Shown here piece by piece: positions 10,291 through 24,241 of a stretch of 64,000 bases of DNA (position 1 is its first letter; each line of letters begins with the position of its first letter). The notes below the pieces were generated by a model. That model saw only the letters and a list, made by a program, of their open reading frames with translations, made no database searches and was not told the origin of the DNA. This DNA is from Diphasiastrum complanatum (Eukaryota > Streptophyta > Lycopodiopsida > Lycopodiales > Lycopodiaceae), in NCBI GenBank assembly GCA_029204225.1, contig CM055092.1, positions 74,850,383 through 74,914,382 on the forward strand, written 5' to 3'. The position numbers and the translations under genes were made by a program.

Positions 10291-11736
10291 CATTGGCTAT
10301 AGATGGCCAGATACCCAAGCCCAAAGACTATTTAAGAGAAAAGACAAGGTGATCCAATAGATCACAGGCCCCTTTGCAATGCACATTGGAAAATAAAAAT
10401 ATATATCTTGAGATTCAAAAGAAAAAAAAACACAAATTTCAACTTGAATTCGTCTTGAAGCAACACGTCATCTTTGAGAGAATTATCATGATAGATTATT
10501 GCTATCATGGCAAGGCTCAAACCTATTTACCTTAGTGAGCATTTTGAGAATATACTATACCATGAGATGCAAGGATATGACAAATACTCTTTCCAACAAA
10601 TCACGATGTCAAGGATCTCAAGTACCCTTGTGGAGGAGAAATCCTAGAAAGTTCAAAATGAGATCATTTTTCTCAAGAAATCAAGCACAAATCTATACAT
10701 GTTTGACATGGGGCAATTTTATCTAAGTTAGAGCATTATGTACAAATGCACATTAAATCTATCATGATATGCAAAACAAGGTACTTCTCAAATTGGCTCC
10801 AAAGAGAAAACAATGCTTTGGCATAGAGGCAAACCTTGCACAATGCACATCGATGAATAAGCATGTAGGGTTCTCCTCTCAAGTAGTCAATGGAGTTTTG
10901 TTCTCATTGATATTTCAATTAGTATTTCCCTATACAAGGAATTATAATGCAAAGGACAAAAACGAAGCTTGTTTAGCTTGCCCACCCAAGTTTGAGCATG
11001 CTTGAGGATATTTTTGATGCTATGAAGGCCATGGCCCCTTTGAGTCATGAATTTTTTTTCTTGGACTTTGGGATTGTGAAGATGAATGATACCTTCCCTT
11101 AGTTGAGGTTTAAATGTGAATCAATCCTTACCCTAACTTGAGATAGTCTTATTGGGCCCAATGATAGTCTAGTCCAAATTTGTGTATCCTATGTGCTACA
11201 AAAAAGAATTTGTATTTTCATGTAAGTGGGCATCATGACTCTAAATGCAAAGGAAAAGCTTTTTTTTTTGGGAGTTTAGTGCAAAGGCTACTTATGAAAT
11301 TGGCAATGCCAAACCCCATCCCAAAGTGGATATCGCAAAAAACGTTAGTCTACAACATATATGTGAATATTCAAATGCTTCCTTGCACAATAGAAGAGAA
11401 GTGTACAAAATCGCAAGAAGCAGATATCCTTCATACTTGAGCATGCATATGAACAAATATCATGTATGTTGGACCCATTCCGTGCCTCCCTACAAATATG
11501 GATTTAGAGGGCTAAGAAGGGATTTGTGGATCTACAACCGGGTGAGTAGTCGAGTGTAGTATCGAGTATCAATCCAACGGGGAGGGGGTAAACGACGTAA
11601 TGGGAGTGAGAACCTAGGCTTGCTAAGGTTGTCAAGCTTAGCATGGGATCTCATCATGGAATAAGCCTAGATTTGGAGTGTTGATCATCCTTTTGCCTCT
11701 TTCTTTTTGTTCTTTTCTTATTTTGGTTTATTTTTT
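10291..11736. other. intergenic DNA, no gene seen
   Basis: Short ORFs at 10499-10726, 10769-11005 and 11180-11559 lack any recognisable domain and have codon content like the surrounding AT-rich DNA. Some may be decayed transposon leader sequence. Confidence 0.4.
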
Positions 11737-13205
11737 CATTAGGGGAAGTTTAAATTCAAAATGGGCCCTTTGTAAAAATGCTTTTGTTGACTTCACATGC
11801 TTTAAGCCTCCACAACATTGTAACAGTGCTCACCGGATGGAAAAAGTGTTCAAGCTTTCAGGTTATTATTTCAAAAACTCTTGTCGGACAGAAATAAATA
11901 TTTCATTCGACAATATCTGTTGCCCGTATGTTAAATATCTGTCTGAATAGTTTAACTAGAGTTAGTTTTTCTAAACTATAGTTCTCCTGCATATTTCCCC
12001 CTTCGAAAAGTGCTCCGAGGGGTCCCACGCCCTTGAAAAAATGTGCAACTGGCGCTTGGAATCGGCGGGCTTCACTTCTCCTTTGCATTTCCAGGTGATG
12101 GTACGAGAGCCTTCCAAATAGTCTAACTTCTTAACCGTAGTCCCAATTGAGACGAACATGGTGCCATTAGAAAGAGCTTGATGAGAACTTAGCAACGGCA
12201 CCTACATGACCTGATTATGAGTTACAGTTCAAAAGCTATAGGTAGTCAAAGATAAAAAAAAAATCTCTCATCTAAAAATATATATATTTCAAAAAAATAA
12301 CTCCAATATCGAATCAGCACGCACCCTTAGGGTTTCAGCCCAATCAAACCTGAAGGGCATGCGTTGAACCTATATTAGTTTTTTTGTTTTTTGGAAAGAG
12401 CTCGATGAGAGCTTTGCAACGACACCAGAATTTGTCTGCCTATAACTTTTGAACTGTAGATCGGAATTAGGCCATTCTAGTGCCCTTGCAAAGCTCTCGT
12501 CGAGCTCTCTCCAAAAAAAAATTTAAAAACCCTAATATCAGTTCAACACGTGCACTTTGGGTTTGACCGGGCTCAGACCCTAAGGGCGCACACTGATTTG
12601 ATATTGGGGGGATTTTTTTAAAATATGTATATTTTTTAGATGAGGGATTTTTTACGAACTTTGACTGCCTATAACTTTTTAACAGTAAGTCGGAACTAGG
12701 TCATGTAGATGCCGTTGCGAAGCTCTCATCAAGCTCTTTCTAACTTATGTTCGTCTCAATTGGAGCTACAGTTAAGAAGTTAGACTGTTTAAAAAAAACC
12801 TAATATCGATTCAACACGTGGAGGACCTATTTGACCAGTCAGAGAGCACATTTGCATGTTGAATCAATATTACGGTTTGGAAAGCTCTTGCACAATCACC
12901 TGAAAATACAAAGGAGAAGTGAATGAGCACACAACTATGCCCGCCGGTTCCAGACGCCAATTGCACATTTTTTCAAGGGCGTCGGACCCCCTCAGAGCGC
13001 TTTTCAAAGAGGAAAATGTGCGATACTATCACATTTGTTTATGGAAATTAAGGCTACATGTTCACCATATGAGTTGGGTGGCGGGCAATTCCAAAGTCAT
13101 AAAAAATGAGCATAGATGTTGCCGGAAGTTTTCTCTCTCTTGTTAATTTTTCTCTATAGTCAAACTTGTTAAAGGGCCCATTTTGAGCCCATATTTTTCC
13201 TAATG
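11737..13205. mobile_element. 1.47-kb terminal-inverted-repeat element with fold-back interior (family member 1)
   Basis: The left end CATTAGGGGAAG and right end (reverse complement) CATTAGGAAAAA share the hexamer CATTAG. About 20 bp in, both carry TCAAAATGGGCCCTTT. The interior is a large imperfect inverted repeat. Sequences at about 11,990-12,200 (CTTGAAAAAATGTGCAA, GAAGTTAGAC region) recur in reverse at about 12,690-13,020, and a CATAACTTTT...TAAGTCGGAA unit occurs several times on both strands. No transposase is encoded, so it is non-autonomous. Two relatives lie at 19745-21734 and 45198-45562. Confidence 0.7.
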
Positions 13206-13784
13206 TCTTGCTTTGGCTTCTCCTTGGTTATCTAGGTATCTTTGGCTCTAGATCTTCTCCTCAAGAGGTTGATCTTCTCAAGGGAGGTGAACAATGTCTT
13301 CAAAACCTACCTAAGGATCTTAACGATCTCACCTTGTTTGTGTGGATCTAACACCTATTTTGGCTGTATGTGGATCTTGTGAATTAGAGTTAGAACTAGA
13401 TGGAATGCGTGCTTGTGCTAATGATAGTTCTTGATTGTGATAGCATGATTAAACAACAACAATGCAAGCATTCATCATCCACAAATGATCACATACACAA
13501 AAAATGGAAGTCCTTTGACAATGAAAGTAGGAAAGGGGAGGAGAAGGTCTCTCTCTCTCACTCTCACTCTTAGTCTCTATCCTTTGCAAATGAAAAAGGT
13601 GGCTACAAAATGTTGTCACATGCCCTTATATAGACAATACTAGGATTAGGGTTTGTGGTGGACCCAAAACCATGTGCCTTAACAACTTGACTATAAAATA
13701 TGCCAAATTCATTTTTAAGTACTTGGGTCCCTTTTCATTTTGGGACCATTTGAGAGCTAGCCTACCAGTAATTCTTGCACCTTT
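13206..13784. other. intergenic DNA, no gene seen
   Basis: No coding potential recognised. A short run of CTCTCTCACTCTCACTCT lies near 13,550. Confidence 0.4.
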
Positions 13785-13937
13785 GGCTTGTGAGTACATT
13801 GCACCTTCTACGGGTAATTGGCTTTACATTTATGGTAGATCTAATAACTTTTCTTGACTGGGCCATGTGTTTGTTTTCGTCATTATAAAATTTAAGTGTG
13901 AGGCATTGGGCTTTCATTTTGATTATCGGCCAGTTTG

Positions 13938-15546
13938 CTACTTGTGGAAGGTCAGAAAGTATTTTGCTCCCCCTATCGAGAGAGTTTGCATGGGTCCACA
14001 TATGTCATTGTCTACAATATCTAGCACATATGTCCACAAGGTCAGAAAGTATTTTGCTCCCCCTATCGAGAGAGTTTGCATGGGTCCACATATGTCATTT
14101 TCTACAATATCTAGCACATGTTTGAATTTGTGTTGCGAATCATACTTGAAAAGAGTTCTAGAATGCTTGGTTAGAATACATCTTCGACAAACTGTACGGT
14201 CTGAAATATTGCTACAATTGAGATCTCGAACAATCTTTTTCACTGACATATTTTGAAGACAAGTAAAATTGACATGACCCATTCTATAATGCCATAGTAA
14301 ATCTCTATCTCTTAAAGTAGAAGTAGATAGAACTTGAATAATCGAACCATTGCAATGACTAAGCTTAAAAAGATTACCTTGCATATTTCCAAGTGCAAGT
14401 ATCTTTCTGCTTTTGTCTAATATCAAGCAAGTATTAGAATAAAATTAGATTTTATGGCGATTCTACTAATAGAAAGCAGATTTTTGGTAAGATTTGGAAC
14501 TTGAAGAAGATTTGGAATTAAAATAGTACAATCTCGAAATTGCAATTTGACAGTGCCGATCCTGTGAGTACTGCTATTGCCCACTAATGAGATGTACTTT
14601 TGAGTCGTAGCATCATTGTACTCATGAAACCAATTTCACTAGCTAGTCATGTGTTGAGTAGCACTTGAACCCAAATAACAAGAATTGACATCTTGTCGGT
14701 CTTCATTTGCCATAAATGCTGCTTCATCAGCTTCTTTGTCAAAGTCTTTCGAACTTTCTACTACATTAGCATACTGCTGTTGCGATTGCTGCTTTTTCGA
14801 TTTAAGAATTCGACAATCCTCCAACAAATGTTCGGTTCATTTGCAATATCCGCAAAATAGTTTGATTTCAATGAGGCTGAATTCAAATTTATGCCTTGTT
14901 TTGAAAATTATTATTCGACTTTCATGATTTCTTCAACTTCTTCTAGTTATCGAGTTTCTTCGAATAAAGAGCTTCTAATTCTAGTGCCAAATGAGAAAAT
15001 GAAGATCTATTTTTCTGATCTCGTCATGCAGTAGTGTAGATGATACTTGTGCTAATGTAAGACCTTGTTGAGTAGAAAAAATGATTACCCAATTTTTGTA
15101 GGTGTCAAGAAGGCTCGACAGGAGACTCATGACGACATCTGCATCGTTGGTTTTTACACCACTTGTTGACATCTGCACAAGAAGATTTTTGAAATTGTTC
15201 AAGTGAGTCATAATTGAATCTGTATCAGCCATTTTGAATGAGAATTTTTTTTTCTCAAATGAAGTTTGACAATCACATTTCTAATGTCATAGAGGGTGCT
15301 TAGATTATTCCAAGCTTCTAACAAAGTTCGAGCGCTTCAAATATGACTGATATAATTAGCTCTGATATTGAGAGTGATAAGGGCGAGGCCTTCCCATCCT
15401 TCTGCTTCCATTTAGTAATGGTTGCCAAATCTGTAATAGGCTTAACCTCAGTACCTTCGACAACTTCCCAAAGCTCTTTCGCTTGTAGGATCACCCTCAT
15501 TTTGAATTTCCATAGTGATAGTTGTTGCCGTCCAACTTTTCAATAG
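13938..15546 (-). pseudogene. copia D: Ty1/copia gag-protease-integrase remnant
   Basis: Read on the minus strand the order is gag pieces (about 15546-14981, a UBN2-like stretch with LNNFKNLLVQ and a WVIIFSTQQ-type segment), a protease scrap with GSSATQHM (14827-14639; the catalytic Asp of D-S-G is not visible), then a GAG-pre-integrase segment with LLWHYRMGHVN and the start of integrase with NDICGPM (14426-13938). Stops and frame changes separate the pieces. RT and RNase H are missing. An in-frame 30-codon duplication sits in the integrase start. Confidence 0.75.
13949..14128 (-). repeat. 90-bp (30-codon) duplication within the integrase fragment
   Basis: GTCAGAAAGTATTTTGCTCC occurs at 13951 and 14041. 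The period is 90 bp, so the repeat VLDIV(E/D)NDICGPMQ appears twice in one open frame. The copies are nearly identical, so the duplication is recent compared with the decay of the rest. Confidence 0.85.
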
Positions 15547-15932
15547 AATTCGAAGATGATGAATCCATAGTAGGCAAATCTGATATTGATGTTAGATGAA
15601 TCCCATTAAGATTTTCACATGAATCTTCTAATGGGATTTCAGATGTTGCAAATTGAACAAGGAATATCTCGAGGAGGAACCAACCCTGGACCTACTAGAG
15701 AGCGCGACAAAATACCGACAAGTGAGCTCCACAACCCACATTTACCAAGACCATCACCATCAACGAAGTTGACAAGTAGCAGACTGGCCAATGAGAAAAA
15801 AAAAAGCCCATTGCCTCACAAACATGCTTTATGGCGATGGGAATAATAATATGGCCAAGTTGGCAAAAGTTATTAGATCTACCAGAAATATAAAGTCAGA
15901 CACCCGTAGAAGGTGCAATGTACTCGCACGCA

Positions 15933-17435
<1,503 letters not shown>

Positions 17436-17472
17436 CCACCAACCGTACCCACAACTAGGAAGGTATCTCAAG

Positions 17473-17510
17473 GGGCAGTTAGCACCCCTGAGACGGAGTG
17501 CTAACTGCCC
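17473..17510. repeat. perfect 13-bp inverted repeat (hairpin)
   Basis: GGGCAGTTAGCAC (17473-17485) and GTGCTAACTGCCC (17498-17510) are perfectly complementary around a 12-base loop, 40 bp downstream of the (AG)n array. The following bases are not T-rich, so it is not an obvious terminator. It may be the tip of a small inverted-repeat transposon. Confidence 0.8.
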
Positions 17511-18302
17511 ACCGAGAGAAGCTCCGCATTCTTTGGTAGTGTAAACACCAATCTAGGGAACATGTTGTGTATGAATATTTTGTTCGCGATACTGTATAGT
17601 CTTCCTTTCATAAAGCCATTTCTTTCAAATGCCATAGCAATGTCATTGACTTCACTAATAAAAGCAGTTTGATTGCTACAAAGTACATATGGTAACGATA
17701 ATCTATGTGATGATAAGTTTATAAGAATTCAAGATAGGTCTATTTGAAGCCAAGTGTATGAATTGGAAAAATGAAAAATGTAGTTCCTTTCAAGTTATCA
17801 AACTTTTTCATGTGAAAAATACCCGACTCAGAATCAAAGTTAGTAGAAATATTCAAAAAGTTTACCGCCATTGTCATTAGACTCCTCATTTTTTATGGTC
17901 AAGTACTCCAGAGAATAAATCCATTTGGCATTGTCGAGGGTACGAGGTTGTTCTTTATCCAAAAATAAAAGCGCAACCGGGGGGTGTCCTAGTTCTAAAT
18001 AGAATTGTACAAATCATCATGCATGTGTCCATTTCACTTTGTGCATGCCTTGCATGTCACTATGGATCACTTACAATTAATGCATGTGAAATGCCACGAG
18101 TTTCTACTAGCATATTTTTGCTAATTCTAAGTCTACAATCTATATGCAAGTTGTAATCATCAAACTAGATATGACATATCCATATAGCTCGAGTTCTATC
18201 TAGGCCAAACTTGGCATTTGCATTTATGGAAGAACATACTTGCATGGCACAATGTTTGTAGCAAGCCTAAAGTCAAGATGGATTATTTTTCCATTTCAAC
18301 AC
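17511..18302. other. probable copia A 3' LTR region and unassigned DNA
   Basis: Directly left of the minus-strand polypurine AGGAGGAG (about 18,304-18,311) the minus strand starts TGTTGAAATGG, a plausible LTR start. A matching LTR copy was not found on the right of copia A, so the boundary is unproven. Confidence 0.35.
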
Positions 18303-18318
18303 TCCTCCTAAAAACAAT

Positions 18319-19744
18319 CTATATTGACTTGAACATGGATGTTGGTATTACTCCAAGATTGGCTCTATGCTTGATGAAGGAACTCTTGCTCAAAGGTTTG
18401 GTGAGCATATCAGCAATACAAGATGATGTGTCGATGTGCTCCAAGTAGATTTCCCCTCCAATGAGCTTCTCTCTCACAAAGTGATGTGCAACTTCAATAT
18501 GTTTGCTCCTTGCATGGAATATTGGGTTGTTGGCAAGGGCTTGGGCTGAAATGTTGTCACACATGATCATAGGTAGATCTTCTTCCATAATTATCTTTAG
18601 CTCCACTAGCAACCTCTTGATCCAAAGCACTTCCTTTGTTGTTGTAGTGAGTGCCTTATACTCAGCTTCACAGATGAGAGTGATACAGTATCTTGCTTTT
18701 TGGAAAGCCAAGATATATGACATAAGCACTTGTAGATTTTCGATCTGCTCTATCACTTGCAAAATTCGAGTCAAAATAACCAACAATAGAAAGATCTTCA
18801 CTTTTATACAATAAACCATAATCAAAAGTTGAAGATATATATCTAAGCACTCTCTTGGCCATTTTCCAATGATAAATAGTAGGATTTTGCATAGTCTGGC
18901 TCAACCTATGAACACTAAAGCTTATGTCAGGTCTAGTTATTATGAGCCAAATTAAGGAGCCTATAAGGCTCCTAAAAAGAGTGATGTCCACGAAGGATCT
19001 TTCATCACCTTTGGTAGGGTCTTTTACATTTTGCTCCATAGGAGTTTCTATACTCTTACAATCTAACATATTGAACTTTTTTAACATGGAAAGAGCATAC
19101 TTGGATTGACATACAAAAGCTTTATCTTTAAGAAAGTCAATTTCTAATCTTATTATGTAGTGAATTTTTCCAAGATCTTGCATCTTGAACTCTTTTCCAA
19201 GTGCAATCTTGGTTTCCTCAACTAACTTGATACAACTTCCTGTTAAGATGATATCATCAACATAAATAAGAAGGATGACAATATCTCTATCAAAAAACTT
19301 GACATACAAGGAAGGATCATAATTACTAAGATTAAATCCCAGTGACTCAAGAAAGGTGTTAAGTCGAGAATACCATGACCTTGGAGCTTGCTTTAGTCCA
19401 TGTAGACTTTTGAAGAGCAAGCAAACTTTGTCTTTGTCATGGATGAACCCAATAGGCTGATCCATATAAATCTCTTCTTTTAGATATCCATATAAAAATG
19501 CATTAGAGACATCTAGTTGAAGAACTTGCCAGTTGAAAAAACAAGCAATAGAAATTATGATTTTAATTGATACTATCTTTGCAACTGGAGCAAAAGTCTC
19601 CTCATAATCAAGTCCATAACTTGAGCAAAACCTTTTGCACAAAGCCTAGCCTTGTACTTGTTGATTGTGCCATCTTGATTATACTTGACTCGGAAAACCC
19701 ACTTGCAACCAATGGTGTGCTTGTTGGATGGAAGATCCACAAGT
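18319..19744 (-). pseudogene. copia A: reverse transcriptase and RNase H part
   Basis: Minus-strand reading gives a copia RT with GLDYEETFAPVAK, DVSNAFLYG, GLKQAPRSWYSRL and an intact-looking IYVDDIIL active site. After a break the RNase H follows with CEAEYKAL, CDNISAQALANNP and ARSKHIEVAHHFV, ending SMFKSI. A frameshift or stop separates RT (to 18668) from RNase H (18825-18319). The N-terminal part of the RT region continues beyond the inserted element 19745-21734. Ordinary Ty1/copia pol, inactive. Confidence 0.85.
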
Positions 19745-21734
19745 CATTAGAGGAGTTCCAAGCACCAAAAGGGCTGTTTGCCAAGATGCTTTTATTGACT
19801 ATTCAACTATCCAATGTACATGTGGCCCAATAAAGTTTTTAAACCTGTGAAAGAACGTAACGTTGTTTGTCGGTCTGAAAAAATTTGGAGTTTTTCAGTA
19901 ATATTTTGAACATTTCGATACTCCCGTTGGGCAGAGTCTAGAGTTTTGATTTGACAATACTTGCTGCCCGCAAGACTCCTAACTGCCCGACTCTTAGAAC
20001 TTATGGTTAGTAGTAATATATTTTGAGCAAATCATAGTTAAACAAAATTACATGTTTTAAAGAGGGCCAACCTACAAGAAGCTGCAAAACATCATCTACA
20101 ACAACATCAGCCATTAAACTACAGATGAGTAGAACAACAATAGATTTTCTAGAAATTTTTGATATTTTTATAGAATCATAATCAAGATGTGATCAATTCA
20201 ATGTACATGAAGAGTAGATCATTTTTGCTTTTTACCTCATCTCCATCCGAGTTCAAATAAGAAAGTTATGGCTAATCAACGATTTTGATGATGTGGCATA
20301 TAGCCATGACGCGAGAATAGACCAGTTTTTTTACCAGAATGCAGATTCTCGTGTGGTGGAATATTCCAATGGATTCTACATGAAGATTAGATCATTTTTG
20401 CTTTTTACTTCATCTCAATCCAAGTTCAGATAAGAAAGTTATGGCTAATCAAAGATTCTGATGCTGTGGCATATCGCCATGACGCGAGAATAGACAAGTT
20501 TTTTTACCAGAATGCAGATCCTCGCGTGGTGGAGATATTCCGCATCATCAAATGCCACATCATCAAATAATATGAATGCCACATCATCAAATGCTTATCT
20601 GGTACTATAAATCTTTGATCTACCATTACTTTCTTATCTGAACTCTGATAGAGATGAGGTCAAAAGCAAAATTGATCTACTCTTTGCATAGAATATGATG
20701 ATGTGGCATATTGTCATGACGCAAGAATGGACAAGTTTTTCTTACCAAAATGTAGATCCTCGCGTGGTGGAGATATTCCACATAATCAAGTGTCGCGTCA
20801 TCAAAAGCTTATCTTGTACTATAAATCTTTGATCTACCATAACTTTCTTATCTGAACTCTGATAGAGATGAGGCCAAAAGCAAAATTGATCTACTCTTTG
20901 CATAAAATATCATGGAATGTTCATATCTTGATTATGATTCTATAAAAATTAAGATCTTGCATTTTCATTTCATAATTGACCTCTTTTTAATTTGCATTTT
21001 CAAATTTGAAAAAAAATAAAAGCAAAATTCAGACCCAACTTCAAGTTCTTTCTTATTTTAATAGTTTAAGGGAAGAGGATTTGAACCTCTAAAAGGTTAA
21101 GCCCTGTCTTCCAAACCCTTAATCCTACACAAAGGAGTGGTTAATCTAATAACAGAGGGAACATCTTACTCAACCAAGAAGCTGGAAACATCAATACATT
21201 ATCTACAACAATATTAACTATTAATCTAAGGGAGAGCAGAATAACAATAAACCTGAACATTGCGAAAAGCAATCACAACACCTACAAGAACAAGACATAT
21301 AACATCAATAAAAAGTCGCAAAAGGAGCCCACATTGCTAAAACTTCCTTACAAAGCTCCTGAAAGTCATTCTTAGGACGACTCAAAAGTATTCGACAAGC
21401 TGACATGCAAATTATTGTGACAACATGACTGGAGAAATCTAAAAGGCTAGAGGTTCTATTTATGTAAAACTTCGATCTTTTACACATGAAATTTTGGAGG
21501 GAATTTTCTCCCGCTTGTGGCGTGTGCTTTGTTTCTTGGCAGCGTGCTTTGTTTCATGCGCACTATTAATATACTTCAAAAAATGAGCCAGCCACACAAC
21601 TTAGACGGCGGGCAGCACCGGAAACTAAGAAAACGAGAAAAAATTTCGTTCATTTTATCATTCTCTCTCTAACATTATCTTACTAGGGCACAATTTCTTA
21701 TACGACCCTTTTAGAATCGAAAACTCCTCTAATG
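19745..21734. mobile_element. 2-kb terminal-inverted-repeat element inside copia A (family member 2)
   Basis: Left end CATTAGAGGAGTTCC and right end (reverse complement) CATTAGAGGAGTTTTC, followed in both by AAAAGGG. It interrupts copia A pol. Removing exactly CATTAG...CTAATG joins the minus-strand bases TGGGA to ACTTGTGG, which keeps the copia frame (Trp-Glu-Leu-Val) with no duplicated target bases. The centre (about 20,155-20,955) is a fold-back array built from AAGTTATGG/CCATAACTT units. No transposase is encoded. Confidence 0.75.
20155..20955. repeat. fold-back array with repeated arms
   Basis: The left arm (about 20,155-20,450) has two copies of a unit with GTAGATCATTTTTGC or close variants, CAGATAAGAAAGTTATGGC and ATGACGCGAGAATAGAC. 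The right arm (about 20,590-20,955) has two copies in opposite orientation (CATAACTTTCTTATCTGAAC, AGCAAAATTGATCTAC). The outermost ends ATAGAATCATAATCAAGAT and ATCTTGATTATGATTCTAT are perfect complements. A transcript could fold into a very long hairpin. Confidence 0.8.
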
Positions 21735-24241
21735 TCCCATGTCTTGTTGACCATCAAAGCATCATATTCCTCCTTCATGGCAAGATACCATTCCTTTGAA
21801 TTGAGTGCATCATATACATCCTTTGGCTCCTCATGTGAAAAAAAATAAGCACAATTAGTGGAGTTGAGTTCCACTTGCTTGCCTGTATCTTCATATGTAA
21901 GCCTTCTAGGCTCAGATCTTTCTCTCCTTGGTGAAAGATTCGAGGTGACTCCTCCAATTCTCGGCCCCATCTCTCCATGATAGTCTTCAAGGGTGATGAT
22001 TGGAGTATCTTTGTGAGAATATTTGAACTCGGCCTCTTCAAGATTGTATTTTTGATCCTCATGGAATATAACATCCCTACTCTCAATTGTAGTGAGGTAG
22101 AGGGAACATAGATTCTATAAGCTTTCTTGTTGGATGCATATCCAACCATGATCCCTTTAATAGAATTAGGATCATCTCTTTTCCTTGTTTCCAAGGGTAC
22201 ATGAACAAAGCAAGCATCTCCAAAAACTCTAAGGTGATCTACCTTAGGTTTCTTCTTAAACAAGACTTCAAAAGGTGATTTTCTAGCAAGTGCATTGTGA
22301 GGTAATCTATTGCACAAATAGTTTGCACAATTTATAGCTTCACCCCAATATTCAATAGGCAAAGAAGCTTCAACTCAGATTGCTTAAGCACATTCACTTA
22401 AAGATCTGTTTTTCCTCTCAGCAACTCCATTTTGAGATGAAGAATAAGCACAAGAAAACTATCTCATTATTCCTTCACCTTCACAATATTCATGAAACTT
22501 GTTGGAGATGTATTCACCTCCTCCATCACATCTTAAAGCTTTAACTTTGAAAGAAAACTATTTCTCAACATAAGCTTTGAAGATTAGGAAGTGATCAAAT
22601 ACCATAGCTTTTGAAGAAGTAGATACAACCAAGTATATCTAGTAAAGTCATCAATAAAGGTGACAAAACATGTTGCACCACCAATACTTTTAGAAGAAGA
22701 AAAATGAACATCCGAGTGTATAAGCTCCAAAGGATGAGTAGTCTTGATAAAAGACTTTTGATATGAGTTTCTATGTGATTTTCAATAGCACAAGCCTCAC
22801 AAGGCTTGAAATCTTTGGAAAGTGATTTGGAAGGCCAATAGCCTTCTCCTTCTTGACCATAGAAGACATAGACTTAAAGTTAGGATGCCCCAACCTTCTA
22901 TGCCACAACTCTTCCTTAGATAAAAAAGCAACTTCACAAAGGTTTGCATTCTCATAAGAATTCAACTTGAAAATTCCACCATATCTAGATCCATCAGCTA
23001 GGACCTCATCATTTATCTTGACAAAGCAAGTATTGGAGTTGAACATTACATCACAACCACTATCAAGCAACTTTACCACACTAATCAAGTTCTTTGTAAG
23101 TTTTGCAATAAAAAGAACATTAGAAAGTGCAAGAACTTTTGAAGAAGCAAGTTTCAATGGAATGTTGCCAATTCCTTCTATAGAGCATTCATGATCATTA
23201 GTAGTGTAAATAGATCTCTTAAGTCCTTTGTAAGGTACAATTGAGTCAAAAGACTCCTTTGAACAACACATATGTGAAGAAGCTCCACTATCTATGTACC
23301 AAGCTCCATCTTTCTTGAAAGGTGATGAAGAAAAACACCATGAGTGATCCTTCTCCATCACTTGGAACAAAATCTTCTTCAATCTCTTTGGAGAGATTTG
23401 CTTGCTTGAGTTGGTTTTCCTTCTTAAAGCAATTAGAGGCATAGTGCCCCTTCTTGCCACAGAAGAAACACTTTACTTTCTTCTTCTTGGTCTTTGAAGT
23501 AGAGGGATGAGATGAATCATCCTCTTCACCATCTTTGTCTCGATCCTTGGCTTTGTCTTTGTTGGATGCTTGAGAGAACTGGTTCTTACTCCTTCCTTTA
23601 TGATTGTCCTTGACAAAGAGGGCTTTGTCACTTCCACCATGCTCGAGTTTGTTCATCCTAGAAAGCTTATAGCTTTGCCTAGCTTCTTCAGAAATAAGAA
23701 TTCCTTGGAGAGTTTTTAGATTAGGCAACTTCTCCATGGAAAAAGACTGAACAAGACTATCATAGTCATCTTTCAAGCCATTTAAAATGACTTGTACTAG
23801 CTCATCTTGGTTAATTGTCACACCAACACAAGAAAGCTCTCTATGTAAATCTTTAACTCTCTAAACATAGTTTGATGCACTCTCCTCACTTCTTTGGAAA
23901 CTTTGGAAAATCTAATTCCTAAGAGTGAGTATTCTAGAAGTATTCTTTGCTTCATAGATGGAATTAAGTGCATCCCAAGCATCTTTGGTTGTGGTGCAAG
24001 ATCCTATCTCTCTCAAAATTTCATTAGATACATTCATCTTAATGAAATGTAGAGCCATTCTAGCTCTCTTCCTATACTTAGGAATTTCAACCTGTGCTTG
24101 AGGCTCCTCCTCAACACCAAGCACAATGTCCATAACATCTTGGAGTATCAAAATAGACTCCATTCTGAATTTCCAAATTGAGTAATTAGAAGTATTTAGT
24201 CTTTCATTTGCTTCTAGAAGATGTCCTCCTAGAGGTGCCAT
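21735..24241 (-). pseudogene. copia A: gag, protease and integrase part
   Basis: Read on the minus strand from 24241: gag beginning MAPLGGHLLEANERLN with a UBN2-type core (KDAWDALNSIYE); a zinc knuckle CFFCGKKGHYASNC (C-X2-C-X4-H-X4-C); protease with WYIDSGASSHM; GAG-pre-integrase with LWHRRLGHPNFKSM; then integrase remnants ending near YWGEAINCANYLCNRLP and a VFGDACFVHVPLE segment. Several stops and frameshifts (around 23,900, 23,290-23,460 and 22,370-22,770) disable it. It is contiguous with the RT part at 18319-19744 once the 2-kb insertion is discounted. Confidence 0.85.

Larger units (their letters stand above)
13785..15932. repeat. inverted arms of about 160 bp flanking a copia remnant
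   Basis: About 13,785-13,945 and 15,768-15,932 are diverged inverted copies. Both contain, in opposite orientation, ACATTGCACCTTCTACGGGT, GGTAGATCTAATAACTTTT, GTGAGGCA(A/T)TGGGCTTT and GGCCAGT(T/C)TGCTACTTGT. The copia D remnant fills the space between them. This could be a fold-back element carrying copia sequence or an inversion of LTR-like ends. Confidence 0.65.

Noticed and set aside
21060-21125. tRNA-like segment (minus strand AGAGGTTCAAATCCTCT resembles a T-arm)
   Set aside because: The T-stem pairs well, but no matching acceptor 5' strand, D-arm or clear anticodon arm is found at the right distances, so it is at most a tRNA fragment inside the 2-kb element.
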